A program made the translations under genes and the position numbers. A DNA stretch of 64,000 nt from NCBI RefSeq assembly GCF_001693755.1, contig NZ_LYST01000051.1:43076-107075 (forward strand), read 5' to 3'. Positions 27,625 to 37,310 of the stretch are shown in pieces. Position 1 is the stretch's first letter, and each line of letters opens with the position of its first letter. The stretch is from Gilliamella sp. wkB171. GTDB lineage: Bacteria > Pseudomonadota > Gammaproteobacteria > Enterobacterales > Orbaceae. The notes under the pieces were generated by a model that saw only the letters and a list, made by a program, of their open reading frames with translations, did no database searches and was not told the DNA's origin.

Positions 27625-28686
27625 TTATTCTAAGTAGATAGATTGCATTAATTTGAAGTGTTCATCAGTAAAACCAAGCTCTTGCTTGATATAATTACTT
27701 GGCGTTCCTGCTACTTTTTTCATGGTATTGAGGATTTCAATTACAAAACTTTCTCGAGTATCAATTAGACTTAGCAGATAACCAAGCACATCTTCATTAT
27801 CGGTAATCTTGCGATAAGCCGCCATTTTAATTTTATTTCTTTCTAAGCGATTATCGTGTGTCAACATGTAATCATAAATGATGTCATCTTCACTCACACC
27901 AAGCATGACTTGAATTAATAATACCCCATAACCTGTTCTGTCCTTTCCGCCACGACAATGCTGAATGCTAGGGCTATTATTGGCATCTAAAACAACGTTG
28001 AGCATTTGCCGATAAGCATTTTTAGATTTATCGCTTAATACAAAATTACGATATTGTTCAAGAACTTGCTTACCTTCGCCATTGACCAACTCTTTTGGTA
28101 TATCACGAATAACACTTTCCACTAACGCACGATCTTCATCACTTGGATCAGCGGCAAATTGTGCGGCTAGTTCCGCTGTTTGTGCTGATGCATCTAAATG
28201 GAAGGTATGTTTTTCACCGACAAAAGTATTCGGACTGGTTTTGATTTCGTTTATGCTACGATAATCAATAATGGTTTTAATTCCTAACGCTTTGATATAT
28301 TGTTCAGCATCTGGTTTTAAACCATATAAATGGTTAGAGCGATAAAGTTGCCCCCATTTTACACGTTTACCTGATGCACCTAGGTAGCCACCAAAATCAC
28401 GAAAATTATTTAGTCCAGTAATAGGTAATGTTCTCTCAGCAAATATAAAGTTATCTTGTCCTGCAATGGCCAAAATTAAATAAATTCGTTTTTTACCCTG
28501 TAATGGATCATCAAAAGTAAAAGGACTTTTTATGTTTTTACTCACTAACGTTTTATGTACAGAATTGGCATTAGCTTCATCAGTCCAATATAAATCTACA
28601 GGTTGGTTTTGAGCAATGTTAAACGAAACTTCTAATTGCCCAACTTTATTGCGGATAACTGATGCTATTTGTGTTTTTGTAATCAT
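27625..28686 (-). CDS. Tyrosine-protein phosphatase (Y_phosphatase3 type) at the end of a PTS operon
   Basis: 353 residues. The P-loop HCRGGKDRTGYG (Cys-x5-Arg) is near residue 243, with the upstream ITGLNNFRDFGGY and LYRSNHLYGL motifs of the bacterial PTPLP-like/IphP group. The first 85 residues form an extra beta-rich domain. No signal peptide. It starts 9 nt after the IID gene, so it is the last gene of the mannose-family PTS operon. It may dephosphorylate a sugar phosphate, phosphoinositide-like compound or protein; the sequence does not say which. Confidence 0.82.
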   Translation of the reverse strand: MITKTQIASVIRNKVGQLEVSFNIAQNQPVDLYWTDEANANSVHKTLVSKNIKSPFTFDDPLQGKKRIYLILAIAGQDNFIFAERTLPITGLNNFRDFGGYLGASGKRVKWGQLYRSNHLYGLKPDAEQYIKALGIKTIIDYRSINEIKTSPNTFVGEKHTFHLDASAQTAELAAQFAADPSDEDRALVESVIRDIPKELVNGEGKQVLEQYRNFVLSDKSKNAYRQMLNVVLDANNSPSIQHCRGGKDRTGYGVLLIQVMLGVSEDDIIYDYMLTHDNRLERNKIKMAAYRKITDNEDVLGYLLSLIDTRESFVIEILNTMKKVAGTPSNYIKQELGFTDEHFKLMQSIYLE

Positions 28687-28695
28687 GATTCATCC

Positions 28696-29511
28696 TTACT
28701 TTAATATACCAAACATTGAAAAAATTACGCCAATTACCATGACACCTAAAATTAAAGTAACAGTGTATTTTCCTTGAAATTTTTTAACTAAAAAGAACGT
28801 AGCTAAGGCAAAAAGTAAGGTCAAACAGTTTGGCATGACTTTATCAAACATCTCTTGTACTTTGATGGATTGTTCACCGACATTAATCGATAGTGGTGTG
28901 GATATTTTTACCGTTGTTGCAATTAGTGAGCCAAGGACCATAACGCCTACAACATTAGCGAGATTACTTATCCTTTGAATAATGTTAGAATTTTTAGATT
29001 GTTCAATTAGATCAACCCCTTTGTTATAACCATAATGAATAAAAAAGTATTTTGATAGTACATTCACCAAGTTATAAATCAAAAACATCAAAATTGGACC
29101 AATAATGTTACCTTGTAAGGCAAAAGCTGCGCCAATACTGCCGCAAATTGGCATCCAAGTAAATTTAAGTAAGCTATCACCTAGACCTGCGAAAGGTCCC
29201 ATCAGGCCAGCTTTAACCGACACAACAGCTTCTTTTTCATCTTCGCTGGTTTTTTCTTCCATTGCAGCGGTTACACCTAATATTAATGCACCTGCATTAA
29301 TTTGCGTGTTAAAAAATTCCAAATGGCGTTTCATAGCTCGCACACGGGTTTCTTGATCAGCATCATGATAAAGCCGTTCTAATACCGGCGTCATACAGTG
29401 GGCGAATCCTATCATCTGCATTTTTTCATAGTTATAAGAAAAAGACATGGTTTGCAGATTCCAAAAGATACGATTAAGATCTTTTTTAGTTATTTTATGT
29501 TGAGTGCTCAT
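28696..29511 (-). CDS. PTS mannose/fructose/sorbose-family IID component
   Basis: 271-residue integral membrane partner of IIC, unique to the mannose-type PTS. The N-terminus (MSTQHKITKKDLNRIFWNLQTMSFSYNYE) and the GLMGPFAGLGDSLLKFTWMPI loop near residue 112 are diagnostic. The C-terminus is hydrophobic with two or three helices. Its ATG overlaps the IIC stop by 4 nt (ATGA), indicating coupled translation. Confidence 0.92.
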   Translation of the reverse strand: MSTQHKITKKDLNRIFWNLQTMSFSYNYEKMQMIGFAHCMTPVLERLYHDADQETRVRAMKRHLEFFNTQINAGALILGVTAAMEEKTSEDEKEAVVSVKAGLMGPFAGLGDSLLKFTWMPICGSIGAAFALQGNIIGPILMFLIYNLVNVLSKYFFIHYGYNKGVDLIEQSKNSNIIQRISNLANVVGVMVLGSLIATTVKISTPLSINVGEQSIKVQEMFDKVMPNCLTLLFALATFFLVKKFQGKYTVTLILGVMVIGVIFSMFGILK

Positions 29512-30302
29512 AGATCATAGTCCTCTTCAGTATTATTTAATGCAGGTTTATTGTCTGATTGTTCGGCGTTATTGTTATTATTGTTACCACTTGACGCCAT
29601 GTCATAAAGCACAGCAAAGGCAAGGGCGATAAAGGTGATTGGAATAATTGGTAACTTTAAGTAAGTCGTTAACATAAAACCAAGTAAAAAGAAGAACCAC
29701 ATGCGTCCTTTTAACAACATTAATAATAAGATACAAATACCGACCGCTGGAATTAATTTTGATGCAACGCCCATGCCGTCAATAATACTTTTTGGAATAG
29801 CATCAAGAATGGTTTTAACTAAATCACTACCAAAATAAATCGCGATAAAACACGGCACAGCTCGAATTAAAAACCAGACTGGAGTTGAAAAAAAGTGAAC
29901 TCTAGCTAAACCTTTATAACTTCCGCTTAATACAGAACGTTCAGCCCATGGATTAAGGAAACAAGCAAACGAACGCCAAATAATGAGTAATTGTTGACAG
30001 AGCAAAGAGACTGGCACGCCAAGCGCAATTCCTGTTGCAATACCACCACCTGTTGTAATTCCTAAAGACACACCAATAATTGCGCCTGCAACAATGTCGG
30101 GTGCTGAATAAGCCCCTACATTGCCAATACCCATCCACATTAATTCTAGGGTAGCACTAATGGCGAGTCCCTGAACCATATCTCCCATAATAATTCCAGC
30201 TACCGTACCGGTTAATAATGGTCTTCGTAACATTTGTGGTCCGACGTCATCCATCGAACAAATTCCCGCCCAAATGGCGACAAGAATAGCCTGTGTTAAC
30301 AT
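29508..30302 (-). CDS. PTS mannose/fructose/sorbose-family IIC component
   Basis: 264 residues, six or more transmembrane helices, forming the sugar channel with IID. The family signatures are SMDDVGPQMLRRPLLTG near residue 17 and LELMWMGIGNVGAYSAPD near residue 53. The C-terminal tail is Asn-rich. It is the third gene of the IIA-IIB-IIC-IID-phosphatase operon. The transported sugar cannot be assigned by eye; IIC sequence resembles the sorbose/N-acetylgalactosamine group in general form. Confidence 0.92.
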   Translation of the reverse strand: MLTQAILVAIWAGICSMDDVGPQMLRRPLLTGTVAGIIMGDMVQGLAISATLELMWMGIGNVGAYSAPDIVAGAIIGVSLGITTGGGIATGIALGVPVSLLCQQLLIIWRSFACFLNPWAERSVLSGSYKGLARVHFFSTPVWFLIRAVPCFIAIYFGSDLVKTILDAIPKSIIDGMGVASKLIPAVGICILLLMLLKGRMWFFFLLGFMLTTYLKLPIIPITFIALAFAVLYDMASSGNNNNNNAEQSDNKPALNNTEEDYDL

Positions 30303-30346
30303 AAGTTAACCTCCAAATTGATTAGTTAGAGCGATAAAAGCGAAAA

Positions 30347-30820
30347 TCAGTTAAGTAGGGTTTTAAGATCAACCACAGGATCTTTTGGCACCATTTGAAC
30401 TTCAACTTCGACATTATTCGCGATAATATTTCTAAAAGCCTGCTCTTCTTCAGGCGTAACAGATACCGCTCTTGATAATTGATGACGTCCGTCTTGCATG
30501 CGCATACCACCGACATTCAATTTTTCTAGTTCAAGTCCGCCTTCGATTAAAGCATTAACATCAATACTATTGGTAAAAAGTAGCATAGTACGTTTTTTGA
30601 TAGGGGTCTTTTTTAAGATATCAATGAATTGTTGAACACCAAAAACCAATACTTTTAATCCTGGCGGTGCAGACATGGTTAGTACTGATTGTTGTACTTT
30701 ATCCGCAGCGGCCTTATCATTGATTATAAGTACTTGTTCAATATCGTAATTTTTCACCCAAGTAGTAATTACTTGTCCATGAATTAAACGATCATCAATT
30801 CTAGCTACATTAATTGGCAT
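30347..30820 (-). CDS. PTS mannose/fructose/sorbose-family IIB component
   Basis: 157-residue cytosolic phosphocarrier. The phosphorylated His is in RIDDRLIHGQVITTW (His15), and GMRMQDGRHQLSRAVSVT is conserved. The start at 30820 is fixed by a perfect AAGGAG 6 nt upstream; longer forms would overlap IIA. It passes phosphate from IIA to the incoming sugar. Confidence 0.93.
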   Translation of the reverse strand: MPINVARIDDRLIHGQVITTWVKNYDIEQVLIINDKAAADKVQQSVLTMSAPPGLKVLVFGVQQFIDILKKTPIKKRTMLLFTNSIDVNALIEGGLELEKLNVGGMRMQDGRHQLSRAVSVTPEEEQAFRNIIANNVEVEVQMVPKDPVVDLKTLLN

Positions 30821-30830
30821 GGTGTTCTCC

Positions 30831-31265
30831 TTACAGCTCATTAGATTGTTCGCGTTGAGAATTAAGAACTTGGCGTACGTCGATACAGCTTTGTGGAAAG
30901 ACTTCTTCAATGGCTGATTTAACGTTGTTAAGAGTTCCTTCTCGATTATTGAAAACTTCAAGTAAAACAGGGATGTTAAAACCGCAAAATAGCAATACAT
31001 CATCATGATTTAATAAAAGTTCACTGGCAAGATTGCATGGTGTTCCTCCAAGAATATCGACTAAAATAATTACACCTTTACCATTATTTAATTTTTGATA
31101 ACTTTCTTGCATTTGTTGGCGTAAATTATCGATATTGCTATCGATTAAAACCGAAATCACTTGCACTTTTGATTGTTCACCCATCAGCATTTCGGCGCAT
31201 TCAAGTGCACCTTGTGCAAACGGGCCATGACTAGCAAGAATGATTGGTATTTGTGTTTGCATCAT
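30831..31265 (-). CDS. PTS mannose/fructose/sorbose-family IIA component
   Basis: 144 residues, the HPr-facing phosphocarrier, with the active-site His in IILASHGPFAQG (near residue 13) and VDILGGTPCN near residue 69. It is the first gene of the operon; its upstream region holds two regulator-type palindromes. IIA and IIB are separate genes rather than the fused IIAB of E. coli ManX. Confidence 0.92.
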   Translation of the reverse strand: MMQTQIPIILASHGPFAQGALECAEMLMGEQSKVQVISVLIDSNIDNLRQQMQESYQKLNNGKGVIILVDILGGTPCNLASELLLNHDDVLLFCGFNIPVLLEVFNNREGTLNNVKSAIEEVFPQSCIDVRQVLNSQREQSNEL

Positions 31266-31282
31266 CTATTTCCTTTAGCTTT

Positions 31283-31330
31283 TTAGTAATAATATTACTT
31301 ATATGTGTTTTATATTTAGTAATAAAATTA
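31283..31330 (-). promoter_or_regulatory. Tandem RpiR/HexR-type operators before the PTS operon
   Basis: Two copies of a palindrome, AGTAATAATATTACT (31283-31297) and AGTAATAAAATTACA (31316-31330), 33 bp apart (about three helical turns), lie 17 to 65 nt before the IIA start. They resemble the TGTAATTAAATTACA-type sites of RpiR-family regulators, and an RpiR gene lies just upstream on the same strand. Confidence 0.6.
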
Positions 31331-31541
31331 CATCCATGTGCAATGTAAGTCATCTCTTTTTTTTAGATTTTTAAAAATTTGTGAACTCGATCATATTTAT
31401 AAAAAAAAGTTTTTTGGACTGGGTTAATTACAATTTAAATAGCGGCATGGTTAACGTGATAAAATTCACTATCAATATGATTAATAGTGATTAATTAGGT
31501 AGGCTAATAAAACTTTAGTTTGTTGTTTTATTATTGTTTTA

Positions 31542-32381
31542 TTAATGTGGATATTTTCGCTCTTCACGGTGTAGGATTTGTTGCAATAAACGTTCATCAT
31601 ATTTACGTATGAACAAATTAGTGACTAGCATGTTGATTACCGAAATTTGCGATATTTTGGAGCGAATTGGAATTAAGCGAGAAACATGTTCGGTTGACGT
31701 GGTATGTAAAATTACCTCAGCAAGAGACGATACTTGGCTTTGTCCCATTTTAGTTATTGCAATTGAACGCACATTGTTTTTTTGAGCTAATTTAAGTAAG
31801 TCTATGCATTCCGGAGTTTCACCAGAGTGCGATATAATAATAATTAAATCATTGCTGTCTAAAGTATTAGCAATACTTTTTTGAATATGAGAGTCAAAAT
31901 GACAACTGACATCTTTTTTTATTTTAATAAGTTGATATTCTAATTCCTTACCAACTAAACCACTGCTACTTGCGCCAAAAATAATAATTTTATTGCTATC
32001 TATAATTAGGTCGATAGCTTTATTTAATGATTCTAAATTAATCATCGAGTGGGTTTCATCTATTGATGATTTTTCCATTGCTTGGACTTTATTATTTACA
32101 TCTTGCAGGGAATCATTAAGATTGATGTCATCTTGTAAAACATCTGTGTTGAGTTTTCGGGGGAGTGAAGAAATAAGATCGACTTTAAAATCACTAAAAC
32201 CACTATATCCTAATTTATTGCACAAACGCAGAATGGTGCTGGTGCTAACTTGATTTAATTTAGCTAATGATTGAATGCTCATATTTTTTAATGCGTCGGT
32301 ATTTGCTTGAATAAACGTTGCCACTGCAAGTTCTTTTGCGGACAGATCTTTTTTCACTTCCCTAAGTTTTAAATCAATCAT
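31542..32381 (-). CDS. RpiR/MurR-family transcriptional regulator
   Basis: 279 residues: an N-terminal RpiR winged helix-turn-helix (MSIQSLAKLNQVSTSTILRL, LGYSGFSDFK) and a C-terminal SIS sugar-phosphate domain (KIIIFGASSSGLVGKELEYQ near residue 132, IIIISHSGETPECIDLLKLA). Such proteins sense sugar phosphates. GAGGTG 4 nt upstream fixes ATG 32381. It lies 276 nt upstream of the PTS operon on the same strand and is the obvious candidate to control it through the tandem palindromes. Confidence 0.88.
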   Translation of the reverse strand: MIDLKLREVKKDLSAKELAVATFIQANTDALKNMSIQSLAKLNQVSTSTILRLCNKLGYSGFSDFKVDLISSLPRKLNTDVLQDDINLNDSLQDVNNKVQAMEKSSIDETHSMINLESLNKAIDLIIDSNKIIIFGASSSGLVGKELEYQLIKIKKDVSCHFDSHIQKSIANTLDSNDLIIIISHSGETPECIDLLKLAQKNNVRSIAITKMGQSQVSSLAEVILHTTSTEHVSRLIPIRSKISQISVINMLVTNLFIRKYDERLLQQILHREERKYPH

Positions 32382-32687
32382 TACCCACCTCAATGTTTAA
32401 ATCTCATATTCTGAATATACAAAATAGTGTATAAGTTTGAGAAAATTTATAATTAAATCTTATCTATTCTAAATGTGATTTAATTATTTCACGTTGATGC
32501 AATCGATAAATTAAGTTTTATTGATGCTGTTGATGGGTAAAATACCACTTAATCATATTCATGCAAATTATTTTGATTTTATCTTATTGTTGACTGAAAG
32601 CAAAAACGAGATCATTATTTAACAAATTTTTTTAAAAGCAATACCGCTAAGATAATGATTAGCTTGATCGGTTAAACTCTTTGATGA

Positions 32688-34082
32688 TTAATTTATTTTT
32701 TCAAATATTTTATATTCTTGCATTTTATAAAGTAACGTTCGTTTACTAACACCTAAGGCATTTGCGGTAGTTTCACGATGACCATTATGGTTTTTTAATG
32801 CGTTAATAATCAGCTCTTTCTCGTAATTTTTTACTTTGTCTTTTAAGGTGGTACTAGGTGAATCAGCATCATTAAAATTGACTGTTAAATTAGGTATATC
32901 TCTATTAGCATTTATTTGTGCTGGTAAATCCTTAGCATAAATAAATAGCCCATTTGACATGATAACTGAATATTCAATGGCATTAGCTAATTCGCGGATG
33001 TTACCAGGCCATGAATACTGATTTAATGCTTCTACAGCATCAATTGAAAAATCTAATAAAGCTTTATTTTGTTCATGACAAAATTGATTCGCGAAATAGC
33101 GTGCTAATAACATGATATCATTTTGTCTTTCTCGTAATGGCGGTAAATTTAAGCACATAACATTTAAACGATAAAATAGATCTTGTCGAAATTTTCCAGC
33201 TTCAACTAAATTTTGTAAATTACGGTTAGTTGCAGTAATCAATCGAAAATCACTCTTGATTAGTTTATTACCACCTAATGGTTCAAACTCTTTTTCTTGA
33301 ATTACACGTAATAACTTTACTTGTAGATTTGTTGACATTTCGCCAACTTCGTCTAGAAATAACGTACCCAAATGAGCGCGTTCAAAAACGCCAATTTGGC
33401 GTTGGTAAGCGCCAGTAAATGCGCCTTTCTCGTGACCAAATAGGGTACTTTCAAGCAAAGTTTCAGGTAACGCGCCACAATTGATTTTGATAAATGGACC
33501 TGTTGAACGGGTGCTGTAATAATGAATTGTTTTTGCAACTAACTCTTTACCTGTGCCACTTTCTCCGGTAATCAGGACAGTGGTATTGGTTTGAGACACT
33601 TTTGCGATATTACGGCATAACTCCATCATATTTAGACTATTAGTTAATATATGCTCTTTATTATCAGAATTGGCTAATTCAATTTGTGGCACTAGAGAAA
33701 TGCCATTTTTTTGCGCTTGACTAAATTCAAGCGTACGATGAATCAATGCTTTTAGTTCGTCTAAGTCAAATGGTTTAACAATATAATCATAAGCACCGAG
33801 TTTTAATGCCTCAACGGCGGTGTCAACACTGGCATAAGCGGTCATTAAAATGACATAGATATCAGGATTTATTGCTTTAATTATTTTTAATGCTTCAAGA
33901 CCACTCATCTTTGGTAGACGATTATCCAACAAAATAAGATCAATGTGTTGTTGTTTGATGATAGCAATTGCTTCTTCACTATTGCTTGCTTCAACAACTT
34001 GATATTGCTGTTCAGATAACAAAAGACTTAATAACTTTCGTAAATTTAATTCATCTTCAACAATTAAAATTTTTTCTGACAT
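32688..34082 (-). CDS. atoC: Sigma-54-dependent response regulator AtoC
   Basis: 464 residues in three domains. The receiver domain has its phospho-Asp in LLDNRLPKMSG near residue 53. The AAA+ domain has Walker A GESGTGKELVAKT near residue 170, the sigma-54 contact loop EKGAFTGAYQ near residue 216 and Walker B GTLFLDEVGE near residue 240. The Fis-type C-terminal helix-turn-helix ends ALGVSKRTLLYKMQEYKI. It activates the ato operon at a sigma-54 promoter. It directly follows atoS, its sensor kinase. Confidence 0.92.
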   Translation of the reverse strand: MSEKILIVEDELNLRKLLSLLLSEQQYQVVEASNSEEAIAIIKQQHIDLILLDNRLPKMSGLEALKIIKAINPDIYVILMTAYASVDTAVEALKLGAYDYIVKPFDLDELKALIHRTLEFSQAQKNGISLVPQIELANSDNKEHILTNSLNMMELCRNIAKVSQTNTTVLITGESGTGKELVAKTIHYYSTRSTGPFIKINCGALPETLLESTLFGHEKGAFTGAYQRQIGVFERAHLGTLFLDEVGEMSTNLQVKLLRVIQEKEFEPLGGNKLIKSDFRLITATNRNLQNLVEAGKFRQDLFYRLNVMCLNLPPLRERQNDIMLLARYFANQFCHEQNKALLDFSIDAVEALNQYSWPGNIRELANAIEYSVIMSNGLFIYAKDLPAQINANRDIPNLTVNFNDADSPSTTLKDKVKNYEKELIINALKNHNGHRETTANALGVSKRTLLYKMQEYKIFEKIN

Positions 34083-34096
34083 AGGATCCTTAATTT

Positions 34097-35941
34097 TTAA
34101 TTAATTGGTAGTGCGATCTCAACAGTAACACCTGTACTGTTCACATTATTTTTAATTGTGATTTTACCTTTATGAGAGGCAATAATCTTTTGTACTATGG
34201 GCAATCCTAAACCAGTACCAGATAGTTTTGTGGTGAAAAAGGGATTAAATATTTTATTAAGTAGTGCTTCGGGAATACCTTCACCATTATCTTTAATACA
34301 AATCAATTGATACTTTTGATTACTCGATAATTTTGTCGAGATTTGTATAATGCCTTGCGCTGGTATTGCTTGAATGGCATTAATAATTAAGTTTAATAGT
34401 GCTTGTTTCATTAACTCTTTATCCAAATATAAGGTAGGTAACTGGTGGTCAAGCGAAAGCTCAATATCAATGTTATTGGAACGGTGTGAAGTGTTTATCA
34501 ATATTAACACTTCTTCGATTAAGTGGTTGATATTGATTGAACTATAAAAGTTTTTTGATGGTGCAGCAAAGTCTAGTAATTGTTGTATCACGTGGTTAAT
34601 TGAATCCACCTCTTTGAGAATAATTGTGATGTATTCAGACTTTTCGCTATTGCTGATATTGTTTTGCAAATATTGCACAAAACCACGTATTGCCGCTAAA
34701 GGATTACGAATTTCATGGGCAACGCCGGCCATTAATTCGCCTAATGATACAAGTCGTTCTGTTTGTTGTATTAATTTTTCAATCTCTTTTTGTTCGGTAA
34801 TGTCTTTAAAAATGACTAAGGCGCCAATTATATTGCCTTGATGATCTTTTAAGTGACTGGTGCTAGACGAAATTTTGATAACCTGACCTGACACCGGAAA
34901 GTCGACTTCCACACTATTATGATCAATGCCGTTATATAAAGTATCAAGTAGTGGACTATTAAACTCTTTATCATCTAATAGTGTTGAGTAAGGCTTACCC
35001 AAAACTTGTTTTAATTGATATCCGGTCATTTTTTCAGCGGCAGGATTTAGCATGGTAATTGCACCGTTATTATCGATAGTAATGACTCCGTCTAAGCTGT
35101 TTTCTAAGATTAGTTCATTGATTGTTTTGGTTTTACTCAATGTTTCGGCAAGATTACTTATGCCAGTGACAATTTCATTTAATTCGCCACGTATCGCAGG
35201 CAGATGTAAGGTAAGATCAAATGGTAATGCATGCAATCCATGTTTAATGACATCGATATCCGAATTGAGTTTTTGTGATAAAATCCAGGCAATTAAAATG
35301 CAACTTAACATGCACAAGATACTGATAATAATCACATTTTTATCAAAAACGAAAGTTTGTTTTTCAATGTCATCAATCGTTTCATTTGCCCAAATATAGC
35401 CTAAAATTTGATTATCACGCACAATTGGTATCATGGCATTCATGATATTGCCTCTGACTTGTTTACCAATATCGACCATGCTATGACCGCTATTCATTAC
35501 TTCTCGCCCTTTATGCGAAGCAGCTATTGATTTGCCTACGTTGTTTCCATAAGCTGATTTAGGGGCATAGACAACAATTGCATCTAATTGTTTGTGATAA
35601 TAGCCAGCAGCAATTTTAGGCATATTGGCTAAGAGCGGTTCTATTTTAGGTGAAAGGTATTGATTTATTTGTTCGATTTGTTGTTGGTGAGAAAGATTTT
35701 TGTCAATTTTATGGTAAGCATCATCCAATAATAGATCTAGCATTTGGCTGATAGCATATAATTTTTGACTTTTTTCTTGGTTAAGAAGATTGCGGCCTTC
35801 TTTGTCGATTAATACGGCAAAGATAATTATTGAAAAGCAAGAAAGTAACGTAACCAATAAAAATATACGTGCGCTAATTTTATCGGGGTATAATTTTTTG
35901 AAAAAACTAGACGGCATAAATACTTTAATATCCTTAATCAT
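34097..35941 (-). CDS. atoS: Acetoacetate-responsive sensor histidine kinase AtoS
   Basis: 614 residues, inner-membrane. A first transmembrane helix near residues 22-45, a periplasmic sensor domain to about 185, a second helix (IISILCMLSCILIAWIL), then a PAS domain (LDGVITIDNNGAITMLNPAA), the HisKA phospho-His in LMAGVAHEIRNPL near residue 400, and the ATPase boxes NLIINAIQAIP, KDNGEGIPE and GTGLGLPI. An internal ATG at 35917 is an alternative start. Partnered with the adjacent atoC. Confidence 0.88.
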   Translation of the reverse strand: MIKDIKVFMPSSFFKKLYPDKISARIFLLVTLLSCFSIIIFAVLIDKEGRNLLNQEKSQKLYAISQMLDLLLDDAYHKIDKNLSHQQQIEQINQYLSPKIEPLLANMPKIAAGYYHKQLDAIVVYAPKSAYGNNVGKSIAASHKGREVMNSGHSMVDIGKQVRGNIMNAMIPIVRDNQILGYIWANETIDDIEKQTFVFDKNVIIISILCMLSCILIAWILSQKLNSDIDVIKHGLHALPFDLTLHLPAIRGELNEIVTGISNLAETLSKTKTINELILENSLDGVITIDNNGAITMLNPAAEKMTGYQLKQVLGKPYSTLLDDKEFNSPLLDTLYNGIDHNSVEVDFPVSGQVIKISSSTSHLKDHQGNIIGALVIFKDITEQKEIEKLIQQTERLVSLGELMAGVAHEIRNPLAAIRGFVQYLQNNISNSEKSEYITIILKEVDSINHVIQQLLDFAAPSKNFYSSININHLIEEVLILINTSHRSNNIDIELSLDHQLPTLYLDKELMKQALLNLIINAIQAIPAQGIIQISTKLSSNQKYQLICIKDNGEGIPEALLNKIFNPFFTTKLSGTGLGLPIVQKIIASHKGKITIKNNVNSTGVTVEIALPIN

Positions 35942-36032
35942 CAATTATTTTTAATAGTCACTATATGCTTATTTCAAATCTAATTGTTATTCCTATTGGT
36001 GATTATGCATTAAATCACTAGTGCTCACAAGG

Positions 36033-36066
36033 TTGGTGGAATAGGGATGATCGCCTAACCCACCAA
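36033..36066. repeat. Inverted repeat between atoB and atoS
   Basis: TTGGTGG ... CCACCAA with a 20-nt interior. On the plus strand it is followed by a T run. It could partly terminate transcription or mark the boundary between the operon and the regulators. Confidence 0.4.
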
Positions 36067-36105
36067 TTTTTACTTAATTATTTACATGTTAGATTGTCTT
36101 TATTT

Positions 36106-37287
36106 TCAATTACGCTCGATAATGACCGTCGTACCTAATCCACCACCTATACATAGGGTTGCGAGTCCTAATTGCTTATCGTGATGAATCATTGAGTAGA
36201 GCAAAGTGACTAATATGCGTGCACCACTTGCCCCTATAGGATGACCAAGTGCAATAGCACCACCATGGATATTGGTTTTATCAAGAGCAAGATTGAGTTC
36301 TCGACCAACGCCTAAAAACTGAGCTGCAAAGGCTTCGTTAGCTTCGATTAAATCAATATCAGTAAGATTGAGTCCAGCTTTTTGTAACGCTAATTGAGTC
36401 GCGGGAACTGGTCCTAATCCCATAACACTAGGATCAACCCCACCCGATGCGTAACTACGGATGTATGCTAATGGTTTTAGCCCTAACTCCTTGGCTTTGC
36501 TTTCCGACATGATAACTAATGCGGCGGCACCATCATTGATACCAGAGGCGTTGCCGGCAGTCACTGTACCGTCTTTTTTAAAAGCAGGGCGGAGTTTAGT
36601 TAATGCCTCTAAACTGGCATCAAATTTAGGATGTTCATCTTGATCAAAGATAATATCCCCTTTACGACTACTCACCGTTACTGGCACTATTTCATCAACA
36701 AACATTCCATTTTTAATTGCTTGAGAGGCTAACTGTTGAGAACGTAATGCAAGCTGATCTTGCTCTTGGCGAGTGATATGATATTGCTGAGCAACGTTTT
36801 CTGCTGTGATTCCCATATGGTAATGATGCGTTGCGCAAGTTAAACCGTCGTTAACTAAAGTGTCATAGAGTTCGGCATTTCCCATTTTTAATCCCCAACG
36901 AGCTTTGCTGTTGATTAAATAGGGCGCTTGTGACATGTTTTCCATGCCACCGGCAACGACGATATCGTTGTCACCGGCCAAAATACTTTGTGCGGCTAAT
37001 TCAACTGATTTTAACCCACTACCACACACTTTATTAACGGTGAAAGCAGGAACGCTATTAGCAATATTTGCCTTTAACGCTGCTTGCCTTGCAGGATTTT
37101 GTCCTAAACCGGCTTGTAATACATTCCCCATAATTACTTCATTAACTAAATTGGCATCTAATTTTGCGCGTTTTAACGCTTCTTGTATGACAATTGCACC
37201 CAATTCAATAGTACCAACTGATGCTAATGAACCATTAAAAGTGCCTATTGCTGTTCGGGTGGCGCTAACAATTACTGCTTTTTTCAT
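36106..37287 (-). CDS. atoB: Acetyl-CoA acetyltransferase AtoB
   Basis: 393-residue thiolase cleaving acetoacetyl-CoA to two acetyl-CoA. The nucleophile Cys is in [11 protein letters not shown] near residue 88, with catalytic His in [16 protein letters not shown] near residue 349 and Cys in LCIGGGLGT near residue 379. It is the last gene of atoDAEB, 23 nt after atoE. Together with the CoA transferase this lets the cell grow on acetoacetate or short-chain fatty acids. Confidence 0.95.
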   Translation of the reverse strand: MKKAVIVSATRTAIGTFNGSLASVGTIELGAIVIQEALKRAKLDANLVNEVIMGNVLQAGLGQNPARQAALKANIANSVPAFTVNKVCGSGLKSVELAAQSILAGDNDIVVAGGMENMSQAPYLINSKARWGLKMGNAELYDTLVNDGLTCATHHYHMGITAENVAQQYHITRQEQDQLALRSQQLASQAIKNGMFVDEIVPVTVSSRKGDIIFDQDEHPKFDASLEALTKLRPAFKKDGTVTAGNASGINDGAAALVIMSESKAKELGLKPLAYIRSYASGGVDPSVMGLGPVPATQLALQKAGLNLTDIDLIEANEAFAAQFLGVGRELNLALDKTNIHGGAIALGHPIGASGARILVTLLYSMIHHDKQLGLATLCIGGGLGTTVIIERN

Positions 37288-37310
37288 AATTTACATCCTT
37301 TTATTGGTAA

